From assembly GCF_000764555.1 (NCBI RefSeq), contig NZ_CP009574.1, positions 1 through 64,000 of the forward strand: DNA of 64,000 nt, in the 5' to 3' direction. The stretch is from Candidatus Francisella endociliophora (GTDB taxonomy: Bacteria > Pseudomonadota > Gammaproteobacteria > Francisellales > Francisellaceae). Position numbers and translations under genes: made by a program. The notes beneath the pieces are model-generated. The model worked only from the letters and a program-made list of their open reading frames with translations, ran no database searches and was not told the origin of the DNA. Below, one piece after another: positions 45,522 through 54,647 of the stretch; position 1 is the first letter of the stretch; each line of letters starts with the position of its first letter.

Positions 45522-46760
45522 ATGAACAAAGATGCAGAATCTAAAAAAGTCCCTAAACTAAGATTTAAAGAGTTTAGTGGTGAGTGGGTAGAAAAAAAGC
45601 TTGGTGATGTATCTGCTTTTTCTAAGGGAAAAGGTATATCAAAAAATGATATTTCCGAAAATGGTATTGAATGTATAAGATATGGAGAACTGTATACAAA
45701 ATATAGTGAAACCATTAATGAAATACATTCTAAAACAAATTTGCGTATTGATGATTTAGTTTTAAGTAAAAGTGGAGATATAATCATTCCAGCATCTGGA
45801 GAAACTGCTATTGACATTGCTACAGCATCATGTGTCATGAAAGATAATGTAGCTCTTAGTGGTGATATTAATATAATAAGAACACTTCAAAATGGTGTGT
45901 ATTTATCTTATTATTTGAATAATTCTAAAAAGTATGAAATAGCTAGGTTATCTCAAGGTATATCGGTTATCCATTTATATTCCTCGCAGCTTAAAACTTT
46001 AAAAATCAACCTCCCAACCCTCCCAGAACAACAAAAAATAGCCGACTGCCTTAGCACATGGGATGATTCAATTGAAAATTTAAAATCACTAGTTGAAAAT
46101 AAAAAACTCTACAAAAAAGGCATGATGCAGAAGCTTTTTAGCCAAGAAGTTCGCTTTAAAGATGATGATGGTAGCGACTACCCTGAGTGGGTGGAGAAGA
46201 ATGTAACAAGTATAGCAAAAACATCTATTGGCTTAGTTACAACTATGACTACTTCATATGTAGAAGATGGAGTATATCTTATTAGAAATTCTGATATAAA
46301 ACCTAATAAGATAAATATAAAAAAATTAATAAATTTAGATTTTGCTTTTGATGAAAAAAATAAAACTAGAAGGCTTCAGAAAAATGATGTTGTAACAGTT
46401 CATACTGGAGACATTGGTGTTTCAGCAGTTATATCTAGTAAACTGGATGGGGCTCAAGGATTTGCAACATTAAACACTAGAATAAAAAATACTAATGAGA
46501 TTTCACCAGATTATTTATGTTGGTATTACAACTCAGAAAAGAATATTAAATATGCTAAAGCAATGTCTACAGGAGATGGTAGGAGTAATTATAATTTAAA
46601 AGATTTCAATAAGGCAATAATACCTGTACCATGCCTAGCAGAACAAACTAAAATAGCTAACTTTTTATCTGCTCTTGATGATGAGATAGAGCTATTAGAG
46701 CAGGAGCTAGAGCAGTTACAGCTTCAGAAAAAAGGACTAATGCAGGGGATGTTTGTGTGA
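45522..46760 (+). CDS. hsdS: Type I restriction specificity subunit HsdS (two TRDs)
   Basis: 412 aa with two target-recognition domains, each followed by a coiled spacer: LPEQQKIADCLSTWDDSIENLKSL near residue 170 and LAEQTKIANFLSALDDEIELLEQ near the C-terminus. The first TRD starts VPKLRFKEFSGEWVEKKLGDV. It sets the bipartite DNA site for HsdM and HsdR. GAGAG lies just upstream of the ATG. Its end overlaps the SIR2-like gene by 4 nt (ATGA type), so the two are translationally coupled. Confidence 0.93.
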   Translation: MNKDAESKKVPKLRFKEFSGEWVEKKLGDVSAFSKGKGISKNDISENGIECIRYGELYTKYSETINEIHSKTNLRIDDLVLSKSGDIIIPASGETAIDIATASCVMKDNVALSGDINIIRTLQNGVYLSYYLNNSKKYEIARLSQGISVIHLYSSQLKTLKINLPTLPEQQKIADCLSTWDDSIENLKSLVENKKLYKKGMMQKLFSQEVRFKDDDGSDYPEWVEKNVTSIAKTSIGLVTTMTTSYVEDGVYLIRNSDIKPNKINIKKLINLDFAFDEKNKTRRLQKNDVVTVHTGDIGVSAVISSKLDGAQGFATLNTRIKNTNEISPDYLCWYYNSEKNIKYAKAMSTGDGRSNYNLKDFNKAIIPVPCLAEQTKIANFLSALDDEIELLEQELEQLQLQKKGLMQGMFV

Positions 46761-47899
46761 TGAGTGATAATATTAAATTTGAAGTAGATCAATCGGATGT
46801 TCTGAATGTTAGCAATAAAATCCCTATAGAGAAAATATATGATCATAACATTAATATTTTAATAGGTTCAGGAGCGTCTTTTGGGTTGTTTCCAACTTTA
46901 GCTATAGCTTTAGATAATGGGAGTCATACTATTGAAACTCTAGCAACTAAATTTGATGCAGATGAAAAAAGAGATTTAAAGACATTATTGTTTATGCACT
47001 ACTATAAGGAATGTATAAAACCAGTAGCAGATTTTAACTTAGATGATTGTAGTACAGGTGATCAAAAAAAAGTTATAGAAAACTATAAGACTTTTCTAAA
47101 CACTTTATTAACTCTTCTGGGTCGAAAGAATAATAAAAAAATAAATTTATTTACAACTAATTATGATGGTTGCTTGCCTTTGGTTGCTAATGAATTACTC
47201 AAAGAAAGAGAGTTTATCATAAATGATGGAACATTAGGGTTTCAAAAAAAGTATTTAAAAGCCAGTAATTTTAATATCTTTAGCAGTAAAACAGGAGTTT
47301 TTGACCAGTACAAGGTCGATATACCACAAATTAATCTTATTAATTTGCATGGCTCTATTTATTGGAGTAAAGAAAAAGAAAGTATTACTGTTGATTATAT
47401 TAAAACTCATCAAGAAATAAGTGTTTGTAATGATTTACAAGCATTTAGCAATATTCTTACTGATGAAAGTAAAAAAATATCTGATGTTGAAAGTTATACT
47501 TATCAAGACTGTAGTTGTGATAGCGAGAGTTTTTGGCAAGAATATAATAATCTACCAATTGTAAACCCAACTAAATGGAAATTTCACGAGACTGTTTTTG
47601 AAGAACACTATTATCAAATGCTTAGGCTAATGAGCTATGAGTTAGAGAAACCATCATGTGTACTTATAACTTTTGGCTTCTCTTTCGCTGATGAGCATAT
47701 AGAAAATTTAGTTAAAAGATCACTTTCTAATCCAAATCTACAAGTATTTATATGTTGTTTTAATGATAAAGAAAAAGAGAATATGAAAGAGAAGTTTTCT
47801 CAGTATCAGAATGTTAAATATATTTGTGCTGATGAGGAAATTTTAGATTTTACTAAATTTAATAGTGAAATTTTCTCAATTGGAGACTCAAATAAATGA
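46757..47899 (+). CDS. SIR2-like NADase effector (of a SIR2-HerA pair)
   Basis: 380 aa. SIR2 fold landmarks: NAD-binding ILIGSGASFG near residue 35, TTNYD with the catalytic-site Asn near 133, LHGS with the catalytic His near 196, and ITFGFSFADEHI near 311. The zinc ribbon of true deacetylases is not seen. SIR2-HerA pairs are known anti-phage systems that deplete NAD+. The gene overlaps hsdS by 4 nt and the HerA gene by 4 nt, so it is expressed from the restriction operon. Confidence 0.88.
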   Translation: MMSDNIKFEVDQSDVLNVSNKIPIEKIYDHNINILIGSGASFGLFPTLAIALDNGSHTIETLATKFDADEKRDLKTLLFMHYYKECIKPVADFNLDDCSTGDQKKVIENYKTFLNTLLTLLGRKNNKKINLFTTNYDGCLPLVANELLKEREFIINDGTLGFQKKYLKASNFNIFSSKTGVFDQYKVDIPQINLINLHGSIYWSKEKESITVDYIKTHQEISVCNDLQAFSNILTDESKKISDVESYTYQDCSCDSESFWQEYNNLPIVNPTKWKFHETVFEEHYYQMLRLMSYELEKPSCVLITFGFSFADEHIENLVKRSLSNPNLQVFICCFNDKEKENMKEKFSQYQNVKYICADEEILDFTKFNSEIFSIGDSNK

Positions 47900-49704
47900 G
47901 TATAAAAATCGGTGAAGTAATAGCTATTAAGGGTGTGTCTGTATCATTCAAAGTATATGAAGAATCTAATAAAGAAGTTTTATTTCATAATGGTGAAGAG
48001 CTTAGAGGGTTATCTATAAGAGAATATATTCTGATATATAGAGGATTTAAAAAAATAGTATGTATGGTTGAAGGCGAATATCTTGATGAGTCTCGTGTAG
48101 AAAACGAAGGCAATAAAACCACATACATACGAAAAGTAGATGCTAAGCCAGTTGGTTACTTTGATGTTGATGGTACATTTGTTAAAGGTATCAAATATCT
48201 ACCTATGATAAAAGATAGCGTATATTTAGCTTCAGATACTCAAATCAAAAATATTTTTTCTATAAACTCTGATGAGAATTTTAAAATAGGAAATCTTTTA
48301 AAAGAAGAAATACCTATTTCATTACCATGGTATAAATTGTTCAATACTCATATAGGTGTCTTTGGTAATACAGGAAGTGGTAAATCAAACACACTTACAA
48401 AATTATATACAGAATTATTTGATAAAAAAATTGACTTTATAAAAGATAAAAGTAATTTTTTAATTATTGATTTCAATGGTGAGTATACCAATGATCAGTT
48501 TGTTGATTCTAATAATAAAAATGTCATTAATTTGAATACACGAGTTAAAGATAGTGGTGAGAAATTAACAGTTAATGATAAAGATATTTGGAATACTGAA
48601 ATATTATCTCTATTATTTCAAGCAACTAGAAGCACGCAAACACCTTTTATTAATAGAGTAGTATCGGGCAAAGAAAAGTATGCAACAAATAATGATAGTC
48701 TAAAGAACTACATAAAAACTACTATCAAAAAAGCGTTTACAACATCAAGTCAACACAAAGACACTAAAGAGCTTATTATACAAGTTTTGGAAACTTTAGA
48801 GTGCAGTGAAGAAGATGTAATATCTAAATTTAGAGCTATATTATGGCACGGTAATCAGGATAAATTTTATATAAAACCCAGTACATATTTTGACGGAGGA
48901 GAAGAGTGTCCTACTTATTCAGAAAAAATAAATGATAAAGTTGAATCAATAACTTGTGACAAAGTAGACTTTTTTAAAGAGTTACAAATTAGAATAAATT
49001 TACAGCTTATTAACGACTTAATTCATGGATATGTTCAATTCGATCACATACAACCACTTTTAAAAAGAATAGAATCTTCTATAAATTCATTAGAAAAAGT
49101 TTTAAATGTTATTTCAAATGATGATACTAGTGAGAATGAGAACAAATTACTGTCAGTGATTTCATTTAGAAATTGTAATCAAGAGATAAAGAAAATATTA
49201 CCTTTAATCATAGCAAAACAGTACTATGAAGCACATAAGAAAAATAATCCTAACTCACCGCCAGATACAACATTTCATCTTATTATAGATGAAGCTCATA
49301 ACATTTTATCAGAGCAATCATCAAGAGAGCATGAGATATGGAAAGATTACAGGTTAGAGGTTTTTGAGGAAATAATCAAAGAAGGTCGAAAGTATGGTTT
49401 TTTCTTAACTATATCTAGCCAAAGACCAGCAGATATATCTGCCACGATAATGTCACAAATACATAATTTCTTCATACATAGGTTAGTTAATGATAGAGAT
49501 CTGTTTTTATTAGATAATACTATTAGTACATTAGATAATTTATCAAAAAAAATGATACATAATTTGTCTAAAGGTAGTTGTGTTGTTACAGGAGTATCTT
49601 TTGATATTCCATTACTTTTGCAAGTAGAAAAACTCAACATAGAAAAGCAACCTGATAGCCAAGATATAGATTTAAATAAATTGTGGAGTAAAAATGATCA
49701 ATAA
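47896..49704 (+). CDS. HerA-type hexameric ATPase (of a SIR2-HerA pair)
   Basis: 602 aa. An N-terminal HAS-barrel-like domain (about 1-130) is followed by a FtsK/HerA motor: Walker A FGNTGSGKSNTL near residue 156, LIIDFNGEYT, Walker B HLIIDEAHNIL near 461, and ISSQRPADIS as sensor. It would form a ring that controls the SIR2 effector, as in described SIR2-HerA complexes. It overlaps the SIR2 gene by 4 nt and the following 53-aa ORF by 11 nt. Confidence 0.9.
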   Translation: MSIKIGEVIAIKGVSVSFKVYEESNKEVLFHNGEELRGLSIREYILIYRGFKKIVCMVEGEYLDESRVENEGNKTTYIRKVDAKPVGYFDVDGTFVKGIKYLPMIKDSVYLASDTQIKNIFSINSDENFKIGNLLKEEIPISLPWYKLFNTHIGVFGNTGSGKSNTLTKLYTELFDKKIDFIKDKSNFLIIDFNGEYTNDQFVDSNNKNVINLNTRVKDSGEKLTVNDKDIWNTEILSLLFQATRSTQTPFINRVVSGKEKYATNNDSLKNYIKTTIKKAFTTSSQHKDTKELIIQVLETLECSEEDVISKFRAILWHGNQDKFYIKPSTYFDGGEECPTYSEKINDKVESITCDKVDFFKELQIRINLQLINDLIHGYVQFDHIQPLLKRIESSINSLEKVLNVISNDDTSENENKLLSVISFRNCNQEIKKILPLIIAKQYYEAHKKNNPNSPPDTTFHLIIDEAHNILSEQSSREHEIWKDYRLEVFEEIIKEGRKYGFFLTISSQRPADISATIMSQIHNFFIHRLVNDRDLFLLDNTISTLDNLSKKMIHNLSKGSCVVTGVSFDIPLLLQVEKLNIEKQPDSQDIDLNKLWSKNDQ

Positions 49705-49855
49705 CCTACAAAAGAAAAGATTTCGGCTATTTTTTAGTAAACTAGGCTATGAGTTTGATAATAAATTTGTAAAACAATTATTTAGATGTTATTCTTTACT
49801 TAACATATCTCCCTCACCTCTTCACAATGTGCAAAGCAGGGAGATTTTTTTATGA
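49694..49855 (+). pseudogene. 53-aa ORF resembling a truncated HsdR start
   Basis: It starts inside the end of the HerA gene and stops within the ATGA of the Abi start, so it bridges both. Its first 16 bases (49694-49709) match the hsdR start (50733-50748) at 14 positions, and CTAGGCTATGAG occurs in both (49742-49753 and 50805-50816). The proteins share an LQxK…KLGYE pattern. It is best read as a leftover of the original hsdR 5' end, cut off when the abi gene entered. Translation through it may still couple HerA and Abi. Confidence 0.55.
49807..49851 (+). promoter_or_regulatory. Hairpin with T-run covering the Abi ribosome-binding site
   Basis: ATCTCCCT (49807-49814) pairs perfectly with AGGGAGAT (49838-49845), and seven T end directly at the Abi ATG. 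The loop holds a small CACA/TGTG pairing. The structure resembles an intrinsic terminator, yet the only Shine-Dalgarno sequence for Abi (AGGGAG) lies in its 3' arm. It could limit read-through or keep Abi translation low unless upstream ribosomes open it. Confidence 0.5.
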
Positions 49856-50733
49856 CAAGTTCATTTTCAAAAAAACATCTTGATTATCCATTACAAATAG
49901 AGCTTTTAGAATCAAGAAATTTAGATATTTTAGACCATAATTTTGCTATTAAAAAACTAAAGAATCTAAACTACTACCGTTTGACTCCATATTTTTATCC
50001 TTTTTTTGAAAAAAAAGATTATTTTAAAGATGGTTCTACTTTTGAGAAAATCATCAACTTATATGATTTTGATAGAGAGCTTAGAACTCTGGTTTTTAAA
50101 AATATTGAAACTATAGAAGTTTATATACGAGCTAAATTATCTTTTGCTGTATCGAAGTTTAAAGGAGCTTTTGGCTATCTAGATAAATCATCATTAAACT
50201 ATAAATATCAAGATAGGCATGAAAAGCTATTAGATGATATTAATAAAGAAGTTTCTAGATCTAAAGAAGTATTTGTAGAAAAATATATTAATGAGATTGG
50301 TTATTTACCAGTATGGGCAATGGTCGAGGTTATTTCTATGGGTAGTTTATCTATGCTTTATTCTTATTTAGATGATGAGATTCGAAAAGACATAGTTAAA
50401 GATTTAGGTCAAAAAACTTTTATTTTACAAAGCTGGCTGCATACGCTTACATATATTCGCAATATTTGTGCTCATCATAGCAGACTATGGAATAGAGACT
50501 TAGCTATTGAGCCAATAGTTCCTAGGAAAAATAAAAAGTTTAGTAGAATAAATAACAAGAAAATATTTTTTATACTTGTGATTATTAATGAGCTATATAC
50601 TCAAATCGATATAGAACAAAATACATTACTCAATGATATAACTATCCTATTTGAGAAATATAAAGATATAAATATTAGAGCCATGGGATTTCCAATAGAT
50701 TGGCAAAACTATTTTATAAAGGTTCCGAGATAA
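49852..50733 (+). CDS. Abi_2/AbiD-AbiF family abortive infection protein
   Basis: 293 aa. It has the Abi_2 layout: N-terminal QIELLESRNLDILD, then LKNLNYYRLTPYFYPF, YDFDRELRTLVFKNIETIEVYIRA, and the HEPN-type RNase motif RNICAHHSRLWNR near residue 202. Members are phage-exclusion RNA-targeting toxins. It lies between HerA and HsdR, and its stop TAA overlaps the hsdR ATG by one base. Flanking hsdR-like sequence on the left suggests later insertion. Confidence 0.87.
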   Translation: MTSSFSKKHLDYPLQIELLESRNLDILDHNFAIKKLKNLNYYRLTPYFYPFFEKKDYFKDGSTFEKIINLYDFDRELRTLVFKNIETIEVYIRAKLSFAVSKFKGAFGYLDKSSLNYKYQDRHEKLLDDINKEVSRSKEVFVEKYINEIGYLPVWAMVEVISMGSLSMLYSYLDDEIRKDIVKDLGQKTFILQSWLHTLTYIRNICAHHSRLWNRDLAIEPIVPRKNKKFSRINNKKIFFILVIINELYTQIDIEQNTLLNDITILFEKYKDINIRAMGFPIDWQNYFIKVPR

Positions 50734-53700
50734 TGAACAATAACTTACCACCTAACACATCCGAAAATTCACTTCAACAAAAAAGCCTTAAGCTTCTACA
50801 AAAGCTAGGCTATGAGCTGATAACCAAAGAGCAAAATCGTGAGTTTAGGAATAACAATCTAAACGATGTGATTCTTAAAGATATTGCTGCAAAACAATTA
50901 GCTAAGATAAATAGCTATACTTACAAGGGCGAGGTGTTTGAGTTTTCAAAAGCTGATATTGAGCGACAAATTTATAATCTTAATACTTTAGCAGCTGGCG
51001 GGTTGCTTGCTACTAACAAGAAAATCACCGAGAATTTTTTACATGCGCCATCAGTAGAGCAAAATTTGCCTGATGATTCTAAGAAAAGTTTTAGCTTTAA
51101 GTTTATAGATTTTGATTATTTTGAAAATAATGTTTTCCACGTTACAGAAGAGTTTTCTGTAGAGAGAAATGTCAAAACAGAAGCCGAGAAAACTCGCCGT
51201 GCTGATATTGTACTATTTATAAATGGCTTTCCTATAGTCGTTATTGAGCTCAAAAAATCAGATGTAGAAGTTTCTAAGGGAATATCGCAACTTATTGAAT
51301 ATCAAGCAGATAAAGAAATCCCGAAACTTTTTGAGTTTGCCCAACTTCTAATCGCTGCAAATAACCATAGCCCACAATATGCTACTACTGGCTCACCTGC
51401 TAAGTATTTCTTGACTTGGAAAGAGGAAGATCAAGCCCTGATACAGCAGTTAGATAGCCTAGTTACCAATAGACAACCTAGCAATTTGGATAGTTTACTA
51501 ATGTCGCTATGCTCAAAATCTCGCTTGATAGAGATGTTTAGGTTTTTTATTTTATTTGACAACAATATAAAAAAAATAGCTCGCTATCAGCAGTATTATG
51601 CAATTAGTGCAATTATAGGGAGTATTTCTCATTATGAGGGAGCTAGTCGCAAAGGTGGTTTGATTTGGCATACTCAAGGCTCAGGCAAATCTTTAACTAT
51701 GGTAATGGCTACAATGTATCTACAGAAAAAAATCGAAAATGCTAGAGTTGTAGTGGTTACAGATAGAAAAGATTTAGATAAGCAAATATCTGATACTTTT
51801 AAAAATTCAGAAGTTGAAGTTGTCAAAGCTACTACTGGTAGAAATTTAATAGATGAGCTAGAAAATGGTACAAGTGTTATAACCTCAACTATCCATAAAT
51901 TTGAAACAGCAGTTAAACAAAATTGTAAGCTAGAGAGCAGTAACATCTTCATACTAGTAGATGAATCTCACCGTAGCCAAAGTGGCGATTTTCACCGTGC
52001 GATGAAAAAGGTTTTTGTAAATGGTTGTTATATTGGTTTTACAGGTACACCACTACTAAAATCGCAAAAAAGCGATGGCTCAATCACTAAATTTAATGGA
52101 CTAATCCATAAATATACCATTGACCAAGCTATCAAGGATAAAGCAGTATTACCACTACTTTATGAGGCTAGAATGGTTGACCAATGGATAACTGATGAGG
52201 CAGCTCTTAATAGACGCTTTGCTCGCTATACCAATGATCTAAATGAGGATCAAAAGAAAGATCTAGAACAAAAATGGGTAAGCTTCCGTAATGTTGCATC
52301 ATCTAAGCAAAGATTAGAGGCGATAGTTTTTGATATCGAAGATCATTTTACAAAAAATATCAGAGGGCAAGGCTTCAAAGCAATGTTTGCTACAAATAGT
52401 AAGGTTGAAGCTGTCCGTTTTAAAAAACTTTTTGATGAGAGTGGTTTGATAAACTCAGCGGTATCATTATCAGCTCCAGATGTTAAAGAAGGTAACACTG
52501 ATGTAAATGATACAAAAAAAGAAGTCCAAGCATTTTGGAAAGATATGTTGGCAAAATATGGTTCTGAAAAGGCTTACAATGATTATATAGATGCCGAGTT
52601 TAAAGCTGATGATGGTGATATCGAACTATTGATAGTAGTCGATAAACTTTTGACAGGTTTTGATGCTCCTATTGCTCAAGTGCTATATATCGATAAAGAG
52701 CTAAAAGATCATACACTTTTGCAAGCTATAGCTAGAGTAAATAGGCTATACGAAGGTAAAGATTATGGCTTGATTGTCGACTATCGTGGGCTTTTTGAAA
52801 ATCTTGACAAAGCTCTAACTTCTTACGGAGCATTAGCAGGGTATGATGAAACAGATGTGACAGGGACTTTTGCAGATGTAAAAAATGAGCTTCAAAAGCT
52901 CAAAACTAGCTTTAGTCAGCTACAAGATATATTTAAATCTATATCTCATAAAAATGACCAAGAAAGCTATGAAGTTTATTTAGATAGCAAAGAAAAACGC
53001 CAAGAATTTTATAAATCTTTGAATACCTTTGCTAGAGATTTAGCTTTTTCATTAGGCTGTGATTTTGTCAATAATATCTATAGTGAAGATGATTTATCGA
53101 CCTTTAAAAAATGGCTTAGATTCTACAACACTCTAAGAAAATCATTAAGGATTAGATATGCTGAGAGTGTCGATTTTGCTCAATATGAGCAGAGAATGCA
53201 GAGCCTACTAGATACATATATCGGCACAGAGGGTGAGGTTTTTCAGCTAAGTGCTACGGTTGATATGTTTTCACCAGACTTTAAAAATGAAGTAGAAAAT
53301 CTAACATCAGATCGAGCAAGAGCCGATGCTATTATTAGCGCTACTACAAAATACGCCAAAGAAAAACGTGAAGTAAACCCTGCTTTTTATGACAGGATAG
53401 CTGAGAAAATCAAAGAGATAATCCAACAGTATAAAGAAAAAAGGCTATCTGAAAGAGAGTTTTTATCAGAGGCTCAAGGTGTTTATGCTAAAGTTAAACA
53501 GCATAATGAGGCAGTACTGGCTAGCTATCCTAGTCAAATTAGTAGCAAACCCAAGCAGTCTTTTTATGATTCTCTAAAAAGTTATTTTGAAGCTAGCTCA
53601 GAAGATAGATTTATACAAATAGTCTGCTATATTGATGAGGTTTTTGCAAAATATATCAAAAAACCTAACTGGAAAAATAATATTGATGTCAAAAATGAAA

Positions 53701-53807
53701 TTGAGCAAGAGCTCGATGATTATCTTTTTGATGAAGATATTAAAGTTATTAGCTTAGATGATTTCTTGCAAAAAACTTATGAATTAGGTATCAATAACTA
53801 TGATTGA
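50733..53807 (+). CDS. hsdR: Type I restriction endonuclease subunit HsdR
   Basis: 1024 aa from ATG 50733, which shares its A with the Abi stop; the 50700 start would add eleven residues inside abi. Nuclease motif ADIVLFINGFPIVVIELKK (D…ExK) lies near residues 155-175. SF2 motor motifs follow: HTQGSGKSL near 315, VDESHRSQ, FTGTPL and LLTGFDAP. It translocates DNA and cuts at unmethylated sites. The 3' end overlaps the metallopeptidase gene by 8 nt. Confidence 0.96.
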   Translation: MNNNLPPNTSENSLQQKSLKLLQKLGYELITKEQNREFRNNNLNDVILKDIAAKQLAKINSYTYKGEVFEFSKADIERQIYNLNTLAAGGLLATNKKITENFLHAPSVEQNLPDDSKKSFSFKFIDFDYFENNVFHVTEEFSVERNVKTEAEKTRRADIVLFINGFPIVVIELKKSDVEVSKGISQLIEYQADKEIPKLFEFAQLLIAANNHSPQYATTGSPAKYFLTWKEEDQALIQQLDSLVTNRQPSNLDSLLMSLCSKSRLIEMFRFFILFDNNIKKIARYQQYYAISAIIGSISHYEGASRKGGLIWHTQGSGKSLTMVMATMYLQKKIENARVVVVTDRKDLDKQISDTFKNSEVEVVKATTGRNLIDELENGTSVITSTIHKFETAVKQNCKLESSNIFILVDESHRSQSGDFHRAMKKVFVNGCYIGFTGTPLLKSQKSDGSITKFNGLIHKYTIDQAIKDKAVLPLLYEARMVDQWITDEAALNRRFARYTNDLNEDQKKDLEQKWVSFRNVASSKQRLEAIVFDIEDHFTKNIRGQGFKAMFATNSKVEAVRFKKLFDESGLINSAVSLSAPDVKEGNTDVNDTKKEVQAFWKDMLAKYGSEKAYNDYIDAEFKADDGDIELLIVVDKLLTGFDAPIAQVLYIDKELKDHTLLQAIARVNRLYEGKDYGLIVDYRGLFENLDKALTSYGALAGYDETDVTGTFADVKNELQKLKTSFSQLQDIFKSISHKNDQESYEVYLDSKEKRQEFYKSLNTFARDLAFSLGCDFVNNIYSEDDLSTFKKWLRFYNTLRKSLRIRYAESVDFAQYEQRMQSLLDTYIGTEGEVFQLSATVDMFSPDFKNEVENLTSDRARADAIISATTKYAKEKREVNPAFYDRIAEKIKEIIQQYKEKRLSEREFLSEAQGVYAKVKQHNEAVLASYPSQISSKPKQSFYDSLKSYFEASSEDRFIQIVCYIDEVFAKYIKKPNWKNNIDVKNEIEQELDDYLFDEDIKVISLDDFLQKTYELGINNYD

Positions 53808-54462
53808 TTATGACTACAATGTAGTTTATAAAGATGTCAAAGATATAACTGTTAAAGTTAAGCCTAATCTGACAGTTGAGTTAGTAGCTCCCTATGATAC
53901 ATCAGAACAGCATATTATTAAGATTTTGCAAAAAAGAGATTTATGGGTACATAAAAATCTAGATATTTTTAGACAGGCTCAACAATCAGAGAGAAAACTA
54001 GTAAGCGGTGAAGACTTTATATATCTAGGTAGAAGATATCGTTTGAAAGTAATCCTTTCTGAGACAAATAAAGCAGTTTTGAAAAATGGCTATATGAACC
54101 TATATTGTAAAGATACGCAAGATAGTGAGTTTAAAAATTCAATCATAGAAGATTTTTATAAGACTAAAGCACAAGAGCATTTTCAAAAAGTTATAAATAA
54201 GTTTAGGGATTTTTATAGTGAAGATGTTATTTTTAGAATTAGAAAAATGAAAACTCGCTGGGGATCTTGTAATCCTGTTAAAGGATATATAAATCTAAAT
54301 CAAGAGTTAATCAAGAAACCTAAAAAAGCTATTGAGTATGTAGTATTTCATGAAATAGCTCATCTTAAGCATCACAATCATGATAATAGTTTTTATAATT
54401 ATTTATCAGCATATATGCCAGATTGGCGAGATATTAAATATAGACTAGATCATCATGTTTAA
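53800..54462 (+). CDS. YgjP-like (DUF45/M48-type) metallopeptidase
   Basis: 220 aa. The C-terminal zinc domain holds MKTRWGSCNPVKGYINLN and the HEIAHLKHHNHDNSFY motif (HExxH plus third ligand), the signature of YgjP/DUF45 proteins. Relatives often follow hsdR in type I operons, with no settled role; removal or maturation of restriction subunits is a guess. It overlaps hsdR by 8 nt and is the last gene of the operon. Confidence 0.86.
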   Translation: MIDYDYNVVYKDVKDITVKVKPNLTVELVAPYDTSEQHIIKILQKRDLWVHKNLDIFRQAQQSERKLVSGEDFIYLGRRYRLKVILSETNKAVLKNGYMNLYCKDTQDSEFKNSIIEDFYKTKAQEHFQKVINKFRDFYSEDVIFRIRKMKTRWGSCNPVKGYINLNQELIKKPKKAIEYVVFHEIAHLKHHNHDNSFYNYLSAYMPDWRDIKYRLDHHV

Positions 54463-54647
54463 TTTGATTTAATATCATCAAGTGCATTTACAAATAGCAA
54501 ATAGCAATCAAAATCTGAACTAAAACATCACGACAAAATAATATTTTTGATTGAGTTTTAAGTTCATTTATTACTTTTGTCAAAGTAAGTAAATAATCAA
54601 GCAGATTTATCAAGCTATCAAATAAACCCCAAAGGCTAGAGTTTCTC

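Noticed and set aside
46757-47899. SIR2 protein as a protein deacetylase
   Set aside because: The zinc-binding Cys pairs of sirtuin deacetylases are not seen in the right place, and the coupled HerA gene points to the defence type.
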